The translations under genes and the position numbers were made by a program. The notes under the pieces were generated by a model. The model had not been told where the DNA came from. It saw nothing but the letters and a program-made list of their open reading frames with translations, and searched no databases. Shown piece by piece: positions 36,053 to 45,394 of a DNA stretch of 63,149 bases. The first letter of the stretch is position 1, and every line of letters begins with the position of its first letter. The stretch is from Oligoflexia bacterium (GTDB taxonomy: Bacteria; Bdellovibrionota; UBA1018), in assembly GCA_014376785.1 (NCBI GenBank), contig JACMQW010000100.1:1-63149 (forward strand), written 5' to 3'.

Positions 36053-37408
36053 ATGCAATTTAACGTACTCCTTCTTGGAAAAGATACGAAACAGACGGAA
36101 GTGTACGGAACGCTGATTCGCGATATGGTCGAGTGTCACATCGATGTGATGAGTCAGATTGAAAATGCCGTGAACTGGATTATTCGGGTGCGGTACCACC
36201 TGGTCGTGATCGATCTCCCATATCCATCGGAACTTGTGGAACGAATCAAGAGGCTCCACCCAGAGTCATCGGTGATCGTGGTGTCGGACGATGCGACGAT
36301 TGAAGAAGCCGTTAATATGATCCGAAATGGCGCGGAAGATTACCTTCGCAAGCCGATCCACCTCGATACCTTTCGGCTTGCCGTTCGACGCGGAATCGAT
36401 CGAAAAACTCTTTTTGAAGAGGACGGGGTTTACTCTCGGTATCTTAACCTCGTGAACAGTTGTCAGATGATTTCTGCATCGATCGACGAGACTCGAATTT
36501 TCGCGATTGTTCGGAGTTACCTGTCGCGCGAATTGCAATCCTCCCAATCATGCGTCATATCGTTTGGTTCTAAAGGCGAGATGGTTGTTGAAGACAGCGA
36601 TCAGGGCTCGGATAACGGGATGACAGAGATATTCGAGATTGCCTCGAAATCAGCTGCTCTTCCGGGGGGGCTCCAAGAACCGCAAGTCTCCGCTTTTGTT
36701 GAGCGGACGGCGCTTACACCTTCCGTATTCGCTTTCCAATTTCAATGCATTGGAAATAGAACTTACTACTTCCTTGCCCTCTCGCCGAAGAAACCAGAAC
36801 CGTTTGGAGAGTTCGAAGGCCGCCTGAAAATTCTGCGAGCGCAGATCGATGTCACCGGTCAAAATATCGTTCGCTATCGAAGTGTTCAAGAAATGGCTTA
36901 CGTCGATGATGTTACGGGATTACATAACACCCGGTACCTTTCGACGGTCCTGGACCGCGAAATCGAAAAATCCAAAAGCGCCTCCAGTTCTTTCGTCGTT
37001 CTCTTTATCGATGCTGACAAATTTAAGCACGTAAACGATCAGCACGGACACGTTCACGGTTCAAAACTGCTCTCCGAACTGGGTCAGAAGTTAAAGGCGT
37101 ACGTTCGGGACGCGGATGCCATCGTTCGGTACGGCGGCGATGAGTTTGTCGCGATTCTGACTCCTTGTGATCTGCCGATGGGAAAGCTCGTGGCAGAGCG
37201 GATTCGGAAATCGGTTGAGAATTCCGAATTTTTAAAAGACGACGGATTGAAATTAAAGATCACCATTTCCATCGGGGTGGCCGTATTTCCCGATCATGCG
37301 AATACAAAAGAAGACATTATCGACCAAGCCGATCACGCGATGTATGTTGCGAAAAAAGAGAGTAGAAACTGCGTTTACGTTGCCGAAGTGAAGAAGCCAG
37401 ATGCTTGA
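36053..37408 (+). CDS. Response regulator with GGDEF domain (diguanylate cyclase)
   Basis: A 451-residue protein. An N-terminal receiver (about 1-122) keeps an Asp in HLVVIDLPYP, a Ser in VVSDDAT and the Lys-Pro of YLRKPI. A linker or GAF-like region spans about 130-285, and a GGDEF domain ends the protein. The active site GGDEF is at residues 361-365, and the inhibitory I-site RDAD (RxxD) sits exactly five residues before it, so c-di-GMP synthesis with product inhibition is expected. Two bases separate it from the pseudo-receiver gene, and 8 bases overlap the metallophosphoesterase gene, so the three form one operon. The PilZ protein at 14403-15215 is a possible receptor for its product. Confidence 0.93.
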   Translation: MQFNVLLLGKDTKQTEVYGTLIRDMVECHIDVMSQIENAVNWIIRVRYHLVVIDLPYPSELVERIKRLHPESSVIVVSDDATIEEAVNMIRNGAEDYLRKPIHLDTFRLAVRRGIDRKTLFEEDGVYSRYLNLVNSCQMISASIDETRIFAIVRSYLSRELQSSQSCVISFGSKGEMVVEDSDQGSDNGMTEIFEIASKSAALPGGLQEPQVSAFVERTALTPSVFAFQFQCIGNRTYYFLALSPKKPEPFGEFEGRLKILRAQIDVTGQNIVRYRSVQEMAYVDDVTGLHNTRYLSTVLDREIEKSKSASSSFVVLFIDADKFKHVNDQHGHVHGSKLLSELGQKLKAYVRDADAIVRYGGDEFVAILTPCDLPMGKLVAERIRKSVENSEFLKDDGLKLKITISIGVAVFPDHANTKEDIIDQADHAMYVAKKESRNCVYVAEVKKPDA

Positions 37409-38534
37409 TTCGACGGTCGGACTGGTGAATCCGAAACGTTTCAAGCTTGTGGTTTCAGATTTCCATCTAGGAAAGGGTCGCTATTTTAAAGATGGCACCC
37501 AAAATATTTTAGAAGACTTCATTTACGACCGGGAGTTTTCGGAGTTTCTTGCTTACTACCGAACCGGTGAATATGCCGATGCAGAAGTAGAACTGATTCT
37601 AAACGGCGACATTTTAAATTTACTTCAGATTGATTACTACGGAGTTCATACCCATCTTTTTACGGACCGCTCCCAGGTGTATGCCGTCCAAAAAATCATT
37701 TCCGGACATCCCGAGTTTTTCATGGCACTTCGTCGATGGGCTTCGACTCCTGGGCACACCATCGCGTATGTGATCGGAAATCACGATGTGGGAATGATCT
37801 TTCCAGGGGCTCAGAAAACATTTTCGGGCGCTACCGGATCAGAAGTTCGATTTTATCCGGCTCAGTATGTATTCGACGGTGTTTGGATCGAACACGGGCA
37901 GCAATACGAGCGATTCGCACGTCTGAATCTAGAGAAACCTTTTATCACACGAGGAATGCCCGAGCCCGTTCTCGATCTCCCTTGGGGTTCACTCTTTGTT
38001 GCGGTTTTCATGCCGAAACTGAAGCAACAGCGTGCTCACCTAGATAAAGTGCGGCCTTTTGGAGATTTCATGGTTTGGAGTATCCTCCATGATTTCTGGT
38101 GGGCCGTGAAGGCGGGGATCGGAGTAGTCCTCTTCACCCTTCAGTCTCTCATTTTAAAAACCCGTTACCAAATTCGGAAAGGCGTGAGCGCGCCCTGGAA
38201 TCTTTGGCGAGAAATCACGCTTTATCCCGCGTTTGATAAAATCGCGTTTAAAATTCTCGACGATCAGATCGACGTGAATGTAGTCATTTTCGGCCATACC
38301 CATGTGCTCGCTTACCGCCAATACCGTGAGGGGAAGGAATATTTTAACGAAGGCACGTGGAATGAAGTGACGAATCTTCACCTTTCCGAATACGGTACAA
38401 AAACACGTCTGACCTACGCTTTTATCGAATATCCCATCGCTCCTGAGAACGGAGTAACCACCAGAATCAAGCCGATCGTACGTTTGAAAGAGTGGAAAGG
38501 AATTTGGCGGCCGGAGCTTGAAATCACCGTTTAG
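37401..38534 (+). CDS. Metallophosphoesterase, LpxH-like
   Basis: A 377-residue calcineurin-like phosphoesterase with metal motifs in order: SDFHLG (DxH) near residue 16, LNGDILN (GD), VIGNHDVG (GNHD), EHGQQYERF and FGHTHV (GHxH). The HGQQYE and GHTH pattern recalls UDP-2,3-diacylglucosamine hydrolases of the LpxH class, which act in lipid A synthesis, but this protein is about 130 residues longer and contains a hydrophobic insert (about 233-255, WWAVKAGIGVVLFTLQSLIL) that may sit in the membrane. The substrate is uncertain. It overlaps the diguanylate cyclase gene by 8 bases. Confidence 0.82.
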   Translation: MLDSTVGLVNPKRFKLVVSDFHLGKGRYFKDGTQNILEDFIYDREFSEFLAYYRTGEYADAEVELILNGDILNLLQIDYYGVHTHLFTDRSQVYAVQKIISGHPEFFMALRRWASTPGHTIAYVIGNHDVGMIFPGAQKTFSGATGSEVRFYPAQYVFDGVWIEHGQQYERFARLNLEKPFITRGMPEPVLDLPWGSLFVAVFMPKLKQQRAHLDKVRPFGDFMVWSILHDFWWAVKAGIGVVLFTLQSLILKTRYQIRKGVSAPWNLWREITLYPAFDKIAFKILDDQIDVNVVIFGHTHVLAYRQYREGKEYFNEGTWNEVTNLHLSEYGTKTRLTYAFIEYPIAPENGVTTRIKPIVRLKEWKGIWRPELEITV

Positions 38535-38553
38535 AGAATCGATCGAATGATGA

Positions 38554-39078
38554 TTAAGCGCGTGTCTCTGGCGCTCCTCGCGCGACCCCGCGACGAGTGG
38601 TGAGAAGATTTTTGACATTCTCCACTCCTGGAATTCCCAGAGCTAAATTTTCTATCTTCGCTCTCATTTCTTCTTCAGGAACCGTTCCGCTGAGTTCGAC
38701 GACTCCTCCGAGAACTTCTACTTCGACATCGCCTGCGTAATTAGCGGCTTCGTCGGTAAGAGCTGCATAAACTCCTTCACGGAGCCGATCATCCATTGGA
38801 GTGTGTGCTCTGCGAGATTCACCGACTGGAGATGGAGTAGGGATGGTTTCTCCCGGGGAGTCGCTTCTATCGAGCGCTCGTAACCCGATCCATTGCTGAG
38901 TATTTCCATCAGTAGTGGCGTAGTCGTTATCAATTCCAGGAGCGGAGGTGTCGTTGTCCTGAAAATCTTGGCTATACTGCTTAAAATTGCTGGTGAAGGA
39001 TTTTGATTCAAAGCCTGCTTCAAACTGGTCGCGAAGATCCTCAGTGGGGCTAGTCTTCTCTAAAATTTTCTCTTTCAT
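38554..39078 (-). CDS. BON-domain protein
   Basis: A 174-residue protein with a polar, probably disordered first 95 residues and one BON domain (about 97-165: DRLREGVYAALTDEA, VEVEVLGGVVELSGTVPEEEMRAKIENLA, GIPGVENVKNLL). BON domains bind lipid or membrane surfaces and occur in osmotic-stress proteins such as OsmY. There is no signal peptide, so it may be cytoplasmic. The ribosome site GAGGAAA lies 7 bases upstream of the ATG, and a 233-base leader with possible RNA structure separates it from the divergent kdsB. Confidence 0.8.
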   Translation of the reverse strand: MKEKILEKTSPTEDLRDQFEAGFESKSFTSNFKQYSQDFQDNDTSAPGIDNDYATTDGNTQQWIGLRALDRSDSPGETIPTPSPVGESRRAHTPMDDRLREGVYAALTDEAANYAGDVEVEVLGGVVELSGTVPEEEMRAKIENLALGIPGVENVKNLLTTRRGVARGAPETRA

Positions 39079-39151
39079 GGTGGTTTCCTCGAGGCCTTAG
39101 AGAGCAAGCGATATGCCGGGGCGATGAGGGTCAGATCCACCCACAGATTAC

Positions 39152-39219
39152 CGAGAGGAGCGACCCGCAGCGCCTCTCGTTTTGCTTTAGTTCGCCTCAG
39201 ACTCGCTCACGGCTCCTCT
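39152..39219. other. Structured leader between BON gene and kdsB with two competing stems
   Basis: CGAGAGG at 39152-39158 pairs with CCTCTCG at 39173-39179, and on the plus strand TTTT follows, giving a terminator-like shape. The segment AGAGGAGC at 39154-39161 can instead pair with GCTCCTCT at 39212-39219. The two pairings share bases and exclude each other. On the minus strand this would lie in the leader of the BON gene. The function is not proven; the sequence only shows the complementarity. Confidence 0.35.
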
Positions 39220-39311
39220 GGCCCCTCAAATCACACGTCCGTATTTTATTTTACAGTGACGCTTCGGGACAGTCTTGAGACGTGTCGGCCTTTCGACTAA
39301 GCTAAACTTCC

Positions 39312-40049
39312 ATGAAGGTTCTTGCCGTTATTCCCGCTCGGTATGCCGCCACTCGGCTTCCCGGCAAACCACTGGCAGATATCCATGGAAAGCCCATGAT
39401 CCAATGGGTCTATGAGCGTGCGAAAGCGTCGACGGCTCTCGATAGAGTCATCGTAGCAACGGATGACGAACGGATCGCGAACGCCGTTAGGGGATTTGGA
39501 GGCGAGGTCATGATGACCGCCGCAGACATCCCATCTGGGACTGACCGCGTCGCCGCAGTTGCAGAAAAATTTGAAGCAGACGTGTATGTAAACATTCAGG
39601 GTGATGAGCCTCTCATGGACCCCCTTGCGATTGCGGAAGTGGTTCGTTTAGTGACTTCAGGCCGTTTTAAAATGGCCACGATGATGACGCCCATTCGGGA
39701 CGCTTCGGATCTCACCAATCCAGCAGTCGTAAAGGTCGTCTCAGATTCAAAGGACCGATCGATTTATTTTTCGCGTCATCCCATTCCCTACTCGCGTTCT
39801 CCTGCACCTCAGTCGGGCGAACCGTTTGCTTGTCGCCGCCACGTCGGGATCTATGCTTACACGCGAGAATGCCTCTTCCGCATTCGCTCGCTATCGGCAA
39901 GCCCATTGGAAAAAGCGGAAGTGCTCGAGCAGCTCAGAGCGCTCGAAGACGGAATTGCAATTGGCATCAAAGAAATCAATTTCCTCTCCATCGGGGTAGA
40001 CACTCCCGATGAACTCGAAAAAGTGCGCGCGATTTTAAAGGGAGCATAA
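39312..40049 (+). CDS. kdsB: CMP-KDO synthetase (3-deoxy-manno-octulosonate cytidylyltransferase)
   Basis: Activates KDO with CTP to give CMP-KDO for the LPS inner core. The 245 residues match the family (about 248). Signatures are VIPARYAATRLPGKPLADI at the start, VIVATDDERIA, VNIQGDEPLM for metal and nucleotide binding, the FSRHPIPYSR segment and the ending SIGVDTPDELEKVR. The next gene, pyrG, makes the CTP used in this reaction and begins one base after the kdsB stop. Confidence 0.97.
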   Translation: MKVLAVIPARYAATRLPGKPLADIHGKPMIQWVYERAKASTALDRVIVATDDERIANAVRGFGGEVMMTAADIPSGTDRVAAVAEKFEADVYVNIQGDEPLMDPLAIAEVVRLVTSGRFKMATMMTPIRDASDLTNPAVVKVVSDSKDRSIYFSRHPIPYSRSPAPQSGEPFACRRHVGIYAYTRECLFRIRSLSASPLEKAEVLEQLRALEDGIAIGIKEINFLSIGVDTPDELEKVRAILKGA

Positions 40050-41810
40050 ATGGCAAAACAGAAAAAATTTATCTTCGTTACGGGCGGCGTTTTGTCCAGC
40101 ATTGGGAAAGGAATTGCCGCGGCTTCCATCGGCATGTTGCTTGAGCAGCGTGGAATTAAGGTCACGATGGCGAAAATGGATCCGTACCTGAACGTCGATC
40201 CCGGTACGATGTCGCCTTTTCAACACGGAGAAGTCTTTGTTTTAGATGACGGCGCTGAGACGGACCTCGACCTTGGTCATTATTCTCGATTTGTTCAACA
40301 CGCGAATTTCAGCCGAAAGAACAGTTTCACGACGGGGCGGATTTACGACACGGTGATTCGACGCGAGCGGGCGGGAGGTTACCTCGGAAAAACCGTCCAA
40401 GTGATTCCGCACATCACAGATGAAATCAAGCGGCACATCTTAGCTGCCGCAGAGGACGCTGATCTCGCCATCGTCGAAGTGGGCGGTACAGTAGGGGACA
40501 TCGAGAGCCTTCCTTTTCTCGAAGCGATTCGACAGATGAAAGTCGAGTACGGGCCGGAGAATGTGCTTTACGTCCACTTGACGCTCGTCCCGTTCATTGC
40601 CACGGCCGGAGAACTTAAGACTAAACCCACTCAGCACTCCGTGAAGGAACTGCGCGAGATCGGGATCCAGCCGGATATCTTGCTTTGTCGCGCCGACCGA
40701 AAAATCCCTCAGGAAGTGAAAGAAAAAATCGGGCTTTTTTGTAACTTGAACGCGAATTGCGTTTTTAGTTGCCCAGACGTCAGTTCTATTTACGAAGTTC
40801 CGCTTTATTTTCACGATGAAAAACTAGATGAAAAAATTGCAGAGCGTCTCGGAATCTGGGCTTCCACGCCCGACCTTTCTCAGTGGCGAAAACTTGCTGA
40901 AAAAATCGTGAATCCGAAATCCAGTATTCGAATCGGGATCGTCGGAAAATACACGGATTGGCAAGAGAGTTATAAATCGCTGAGCGAGGCGTTGATTCAC
41001 GCCGGTGTCGCAAACGACGTGAAAGTGGAAATGGTCTACATCGATTCCAGTGATATCGAAGCGGGCAACCTCGAATCGCTCAGAGCGGTGGACGGTGTTC
41101 TCGTGCCGGGCGGTTTCGGTGAGCGAGGCGTGGAAGGAAAAATTCGCGCAATCGAGTTCGCGCGTATGGAGGGAGTTCCGTTCTTTGGAATTTGTCTCGG
41201 AATGCAGTTAGCCACGATCGAATTCGCGCGAAATGTTTGCGGCATGAAGGATGCAAATTCCGCGGAATTTCGTCCAGATGGAAATCTAAACGTGATCGAT
41301 TTGATGGAGTCCCAAAAAGGAGTAACCGATCTCGGCGGCACCATGAGGCTCGGAGCCTATGAATGCCAGGTGCTTCCGAAATTTGCCGGAAAGCCGACGA
41401 AGGCTTTCACCGCTTATGGAATGGATAAAATTTCGGAACGTCACCGGCATCGATTTGAAGTTTCGAATGTGTACCGAGACGAGATCGCGTCGAAGGGCCT
41501 GGTTATTTCTGGAAAGAACGTGAATCCGAAGACCGGAGAAGAGCTCGTTGAGATAGTCGAACTGCCCGATCACCCGTGGTTTCTCGGTTGCCAATTTCAT
41601 CCTGAATTTCTGTCGAAACTGCTCTCTCCCCACCCGCTTTTCACCGCATTCATTCGAGCCTCGAAAGAAGCATCTACGCGCGGCCAAAAGACTTTGCCAG
41701 GAATGAAGCACGACAAGAAAAACGGAGCTAAAGCCTCCGCTCAAGCGTCGAACAAATCTGCGCAAGCCTTGGCGAAATTAAGCGCGAAGACTCAAGCGAA
41801 CTTGCTCTAA
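40050..41810 (+). CDS. pyrG: CTP synthase
   Basis: Converts UTP to CTP using glutamine and ATP. The synthetase domain starts with [17 protein letters not shown] and has the [23 protein letters not shown] and GGTVGDIES signatures. The glutaminase domain has nucleophile Cys in FGICLGMQ and the His-x-Glu of FHPEF. Length is 586 residues against about 545 usual; the extra part is a C-terminal Lys/Ala/Ser-rich tail of about 45 residues with no domain. It abuts kdsB on its 5' side and converges head-to-head, end to end, with kdsA with no gap. Confidence 0.98.
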   Translation: MAKQKKFIFVTGGVLSSIGKGIAAASIGMLLEQRGIKVTMAKMDPYLNVDPGTMSPFQHGEVFVLDDGAETDLDLGHYSRFVQHANFSRKNSFTTGRIYDTVIRRERAGGYLGKTVQVIPHITDEIKRHILAAAEDADLAIVEVGGTVGDIESLPFLEAIRQMKVEYGPENVLYVHLTLVPFIATAGELKTKPTQHSVKELREIGIQPDILLCRADRKIPQEVKEKIGLFCNLNANCVFSCPDVSSIYEVPLYFHDEKLDEKIAERLGIWASTPDLSQWRKLAEKIVNPKSSIRIGIVGKYTDWQESYKSLSEALIHAGVANDVKVEMVYIDSSDIEAGNLESLRAVDGVLVPGGFGERGVEGKIRAIEFARMEGVPFFGICLGMQLATIEFARNVCGMKDANSAEFRPDGNLNVIDLMESQKGVTDLGGTMRLGAYECQVLPKFAGKPTKAFTAYGMDKISERHRHRFEVSNVYRDEIASKGLVISGKNVNPKTGEELVEIVELPDHPWFLGCQFHPEFLSKLLSPHPLFTAFIRASKEASTRGQKTLPGMKHDKKNGAKASAQASNKSAQALAKLSAKTQANLL

Positions 41811-42689
41811 TTATTTCGTGATGAGCTTCGGCAAGTTTTTTGCCAGCTTACGGAATTCCAAAATCTGACGAACGAAAGCCCCGACGTGTTCTAAGTAGAA
41901 TGCGTTCGGGCCGTCACTTTTTGCAAGTTCCGGCCTCGGATGGCATTCCATAAAGAGTCCATCCGCACCGGCGGCCATCGCGGCTCGAGCTAGCACTTCG
42001 ATCATCTCGCGTTTTCCGCCTGTGCTTTTCCCACCTGCTCCGCTTCCCGGTGATTGGACGCAATGAGTGGCGTCGTGAATCGTCGGAACTCCAAAGCCCG
42101 ACATGACCTGGAATGCGGTCATATCTACCACGAGTGCATTGTAACCGAAGCTCGTCCCGCGCTCGGTGAGGCAAAGCCATTCCGGTTTGCCTTTGATGCC
42201 GATTTTCTCTTCGACGGCTCGCGCCTTATCGACAATATTTTTAGCGTCCCAAGGGGCGAGGAACTGTCCTTTTTTTACATTTAAACGTCGGCCTCGGCGA
42301 AGGGCTGCTTCTGCTCCGGCAACGATCAAATCGGTTTGCCGACAAAGAAATGCCGGAATTTGCATAAAGTCGACCACATCCGCTACGGGGGCTGCTTGGT
42401 CGGGGGTGTGTAAATCGGTCAGGATGGGCAATCCCGTTTTCGCGCGAACGCGGTCTAAAATTTTCAACCCCAGTTCCAGGCCGGGCCCTCGAAATCCATC
42501 AATGGAAGTTCGGTTTGCCTTATCGAAACTCGCTTTAAAGTAGAGATTCACTTCCCCTGCTGCAATGAGGCTGCCGAGCTGTCGTTTCAGTTCTTCAGCG
42601 ATTTCGAAAACGATTCCCGTATCCACGGTGTTGTCCTCGATCACGCAAGGCCCAGCAATCAATGTCATCGGCGTCATTTTCATCGTCAT
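41811..42689 (-). CDS. kdsA: KDO-8-phosphate synthase
   Basis: Condenses phosphoenolpyruvate and arabinose 5-phosphate to KDO-8-phosphate, the first committed KDO step. The 292-residue protein shows IAGPCVIED near the start, YFKASFDKANRTS, LTDLHTPDQA, VDFMQIPAFLCRQTDL, GQFLAPWD and the ending region DGLFMECHPRPELAKSDGPN. The Cys in IPAFLCRQ is conserved; the metal-binding Cys of the metal-dependent class (near the N-terminal GPCVIED) is also present, so the class cannot be decided by eye. It faces kdsC across a 63-base divergent promoter region. Confidence 0.97.
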   Translation of the reverse strand: MTMKMTPMTLIAGPCVIEDNTVDTGIVFEIAEELKRQLGSLIAAGEVNLYFKASFDKANRTSIDGFRGPGLELGLKILDRVRAKTGLPILTDLHTPDQAAPVADVVDFMQIPAFLCRQTDLIVAGAEAALRRGRRLNVKKGQFLAPWDAKNIVDKARAVEEKIGIKGKPEWLCLTERGTSFGYNALVVDMTAFQVMSGFGVPTIHDATHCVQSPGSGAGGKSTGGKREMIEVLARAAMAAGADGLFMECHPRPELAKSDGPNAFYLEHVGAFVRQILEFRKLAKNLPKLITK

Positions 42690-42752
42690 CCTTCGGTAAT
42701 ATCGCCCGGGGGAGCGCTTGAAAAGATCTAAGAAAGCGCTGAGACTGGATAG

Positions 42753-43301
42753 ATGACAAAACTTCCGGGTGCCTCGTCCTCAGCCAAGCTTCTCCAATCC
42801 CCAGAAATCCAAGCGCGATTGAAAAGAATCAAACTTCTCCTTCTGGATGTGGATGGCGTCATGACAGATGGCCGAATCTTTTGGGTCGAGGGCCAGGGCT
42901 GGACGCGCATGTTCAATGTGAAGGACGGATACGGACTGAAAATCCTGATGAAAGCGGGCATCGATGTCGGAATCATTTCCGGCGGTAAATCAAAAGACGT
43001 CGAGTTACGCGCCGAGTTCCTAAAAGTCAGTCACGTTTTCCTCGGCGATGAGAATAAGGTGGTCGCCCTGGAAAAAATCGTCGCAGCTACCGGGCTGAAG
43101 CTGGAGGAGATTGCGTTTGTCGGCGATGATCTCTTTGATATTCCAGTTTTAGAAAAAGTGGGATTCAGCGCCACGGTCCCTCACGCGGTCGATCCGGTGA
43201 AGGAGCGCGTTCATTACATCACAGAATTTGATGGCGGCTTCGGAGCAGTTCGCGAAGTTGCGGACGCCATCCGCATTGCTCAGGGTCACGGTCCCTACTA
43301 A
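42753..43301 (+). CDS. kdsC: KDO-8-phosphate phosphatase
   Basis: A small HAD-family phosphatase of 182 residues that removes phosphate from KDO-8-phosphate. The motif LLLDVDGVMTDGRI gives the two catalytic Asp residues, GIISGGKSKDVELRA carries motif II Ser, and IAFVGDDLFDIPVL carries motif IV. C1-type HAD without a cap domain fits the KdsC tetramer family. It completes the kdsA-kdsB-kdsC set in this 4-kb stretch. The following proB starts directly after its stop. Confidence 0.93.
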   Translation: MTKLPGASSSAKLLQSPEIQARLKRIKLLLLDVDGVMTDGRIFWVEGQGWTRMFNVKDGYGLKILMKAGIDVGIISGGKSKDVELRAEFLKVSHVFLGDENKVVALEKIVAATGLKLEEIAFVGDDLFDIPVLEKVGFSATVPHAVDPVKERVHYITEFDGGFGAVREVADAIRIAQGHGPY

Positions 43302-44117
43302 ATGCTAAAAAAGGAGCGATGGATCGTCAAAGCCGGAAGCAACATGATCTGCTCAGGCGGGCCGATGCTCATTCGCGCTTGGATGCAACAAGTGGCGGTG
43401 TTGAGAAAGCGTCATGGAATCGAAGTCGTCTGGGTCACTTCGGGAGCCATCGCGACTGCAGTGGACTTCATGACGGGGCATTCGGGGTTTCGCTCCCCGG
43501 CGGGAAAAAAGGGCCGAAGTCTTTCGGAAAAGCAGGCGCTTTCGGCGATCGGGCAACCGCTCGTGCTCGAGCTCTATTCGCTAGGGCTTCAGTCTCAAGG
43601 AATGCGCTCCGCCCAGGTCCTTCTCACTTACGAAGACCTCGCCGATAAGACCCGTAAAGCAAATTTTCAAAACACAATCGAACAACTCCTTTCGTGGAAA
43701 ATCATGCCGGTCTTAAATGAAAACGACGCCGTTGCCACGCAAGAGATCCGGTTCGGCGATAATGACACACTCTCCGCGAGAGTGGCCCGCTCCGTGAGAG
43801 CAGATCGACTGATTATCCTCACAGATGTGGAAGGGCTATTCGACGCAGACCCACGAGTAAATTCCGATGCGCGCCTGGTGACTGAACTTTCGGGAGTTAC
43901 GGCGAAACTAATCGGGAAAGTCGAAGCAAATTCTGGAGCCCATTCTGGGGGGACCGCGCGAGGAACCGGTGGAATGGTCTCTAAACTAATGGCGGCTAAA
44001 ATTGCGTCGGACTCCGGTATCCTCACTCATCTGGTAAAAGGGGACGCCACCAACGTATTGCTCCAAATTGCCGAAGAAGTGGCGATCGGAACAACCATTC
44101 GAAGAAAGATCAGATGA
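43302..44117 (+). CDS. proB: Glutamate 5-kinase without PUA domain
   Basis: First step of proline synthesis: ATP-dependent phosphorylation of glutamate. The 271-residue protein is the amino-acid-kinase domain only, with IVKAGSNMI at the start, VWVTSGAIATAVD, VLNENDAVAT, RFGDNDTLSARVA and ILTDVEGLFDADP. E. coli ProB has a further PUA domain of about 100 residues that is absent here, as in some other phyla. The start abuts the kdsC stop. Its stop overlaps proA by 4 bases. Confidence 0.95.
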   Translation: MLKKERWIVKAGSNMICSGGPMLIRAWMQQVAVLRKRHGIEVVWVTSGAIATAVDFMTGHSGFRSPAGKKGRSLSEKQALSAIGQPLVLELYSLGLQSQGMRSAQVLLTYEDLADKTRKANFQNTIEQLLSWKIMPVLNENDAVATQEIRFGDNDTLSARVARSVRADRLIILTDVEGLFDADPRVNSDARLVTELSGVTAKLIGKVEANSGAHSGGTARGTGGMVSKLMAAKIASDSGILTHLVKGDATNVLLQIAEEVAIGTTIRRKIR

Positions 44118-45394
44118 CGGAAAAACTTTTTGAACTCAAGCCGGAACTGGATCGTGCGCTGACCGAAGCTGCGGCGACTTCGCGAGCTCTTAGAGCTTCT
44201 AGCGAGAAAAGCCGAAACGCCGTTTTGGTGGCGCTCGAGAAAAAATTAAGTTCGGAATCTCATTCGATATTGAAAGCAAACGCAGCTGATTTGGCGGCGC
44301 TCAGTAGAGAGGCGAATGCTGCGTTCCGTGATCGGTTAACGCTCACTCCGGAGCGGTTGGAAGGGATGCGTGAGAGCCTCCGCCAAGTGATTCGGCTCGA
44401 AGATCCGCTGGGAGAAGTGGTCGAAGCGAAACGTCTCGAGAATGGCCTCATCGCAAAAAGGGTGAGGAGCCCTTTGGGCTTGATCCTTATGATTTTTGAA
44501 TCGCGTCCTAACGTCGCGATCGAAGCCTTTTCGCTCGCCTTGAAATCTGGAAATGCACTGGTGCTCAGAGGAGGAAAAGAATCACGGGAAACGGTGACCG
44601 TCCTTTATCGACTGATCGGTGAGTCTCTTTCTGAAGCAGGGCTTCCGCCTCAGGTTTTTTTTGGGATGACAGATCCGGACCGGGAAATGGTCCGGGCGCT
44701 TTTGGCAGAAAAAGACCGGATCGATGTGGTGGTTCCGCGCGGGGGGGACGGGCTGATCCAGTTCGTGGTAGAGAACGCGCGCATGCCGATCATTAAAAAT
44801 GACCGAGGAATGTGCCATCTCTATGTTCATTCCGATGCGGACCTTGATCGCGCTGTTTTAATTTTGGAGAACGCGAAAGTTCAGCGACCCGGAGTTTGTA
44901 ACTCGGTCGAGACCGTCATCATTCATTCCGCGGTTCTTTCTTCCTTCGTGGAAAAAATGGGAACGAACGAAGGATTGCGCAGGGTCGAGTTTCGCGCGGA
45001 TGCGAAGTCTTATTCGTCCCTAGATCATGCCTTCCCGGGGCGAGTTCGTGAAGCGGATGTGAAAGATTTCGATACGGAATACCTAGACCTTATTTTGAAT
45101 GTGAAAGTCGTTGATTCTGCAAGCCAAGCGATGGCCCACATCGAAACCCACGGCTCAAAACATTCCGAAGCGATCCTCACCCGCGATGAAAAGCTGGCTC
45201 GGCTCTTTCAATCTGAAGTGGATGCCGCAGCCGTTTATTGGAACGCCTCCACGCGTTTTACGGATGGCTTCGAACTCGGCCTCGGAGGAGAGCTTGGCAT
45301 CAGTACCCAGAAGCTTCACGTTCGCGGTCCCGTAGGGCTTCGTGAACTCACCAGCATTCGCTGGATAATCGACGGACAAGGACAAATTCGATGA
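44114..45394 (+). CDS. proA: Gamma-glutamyl phosphate reductase
   Basis: Second step of proline synthesis, NADPH-dependent reduction to glutamate semialdehyde. The 426 residues match the family (about 417). Landmarks are the region SPLGLILMIFESRPNVAIEAF, the glycine-rich LRGGKE loop, the catalytic Cys in RPGVCNSVETV and the ending LHVRGPVGLRELTSIRW. ATGA overlaps join it to proB upstream and proC downstream, making one coupled proBAC operon. Confidence 0.97.
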   Translation: MTEKLFELKPELDRALTEAAATSRALRASSEKSRNAVLVALEKKLSSESHSILKANAADLAALSREANAAFRDRLTLTPERLEGMRESLRQVIRLEDPLGEVVEAKRLENGLIAKRVRSPLGLILMIFESRPNVAIEAFSLALKSGNALVLRGGKESRETVTVLYRLIGESLSEAGLPPQVFFGMTDPDREMVRALLAEKDRIDVVVPRGGDGLIQFVVENARMPIIKNDRGMCHLYVHSDADLDRAVLILENAKVQRPGVCNSVETVIIHSAVLSSFVEKMGTNEGLRRVEFRADAKSYSSLDHAFPGRVREADVKDFDTEYLDLILNVKVVDSASQAMAHIETHGSKHSEAILTRDEKLARLFQSEVDAAAVYWNASTRFTDGFELGLGGELGISTQKLHVRGPVGLRELTSIRWIIDGQGQIR

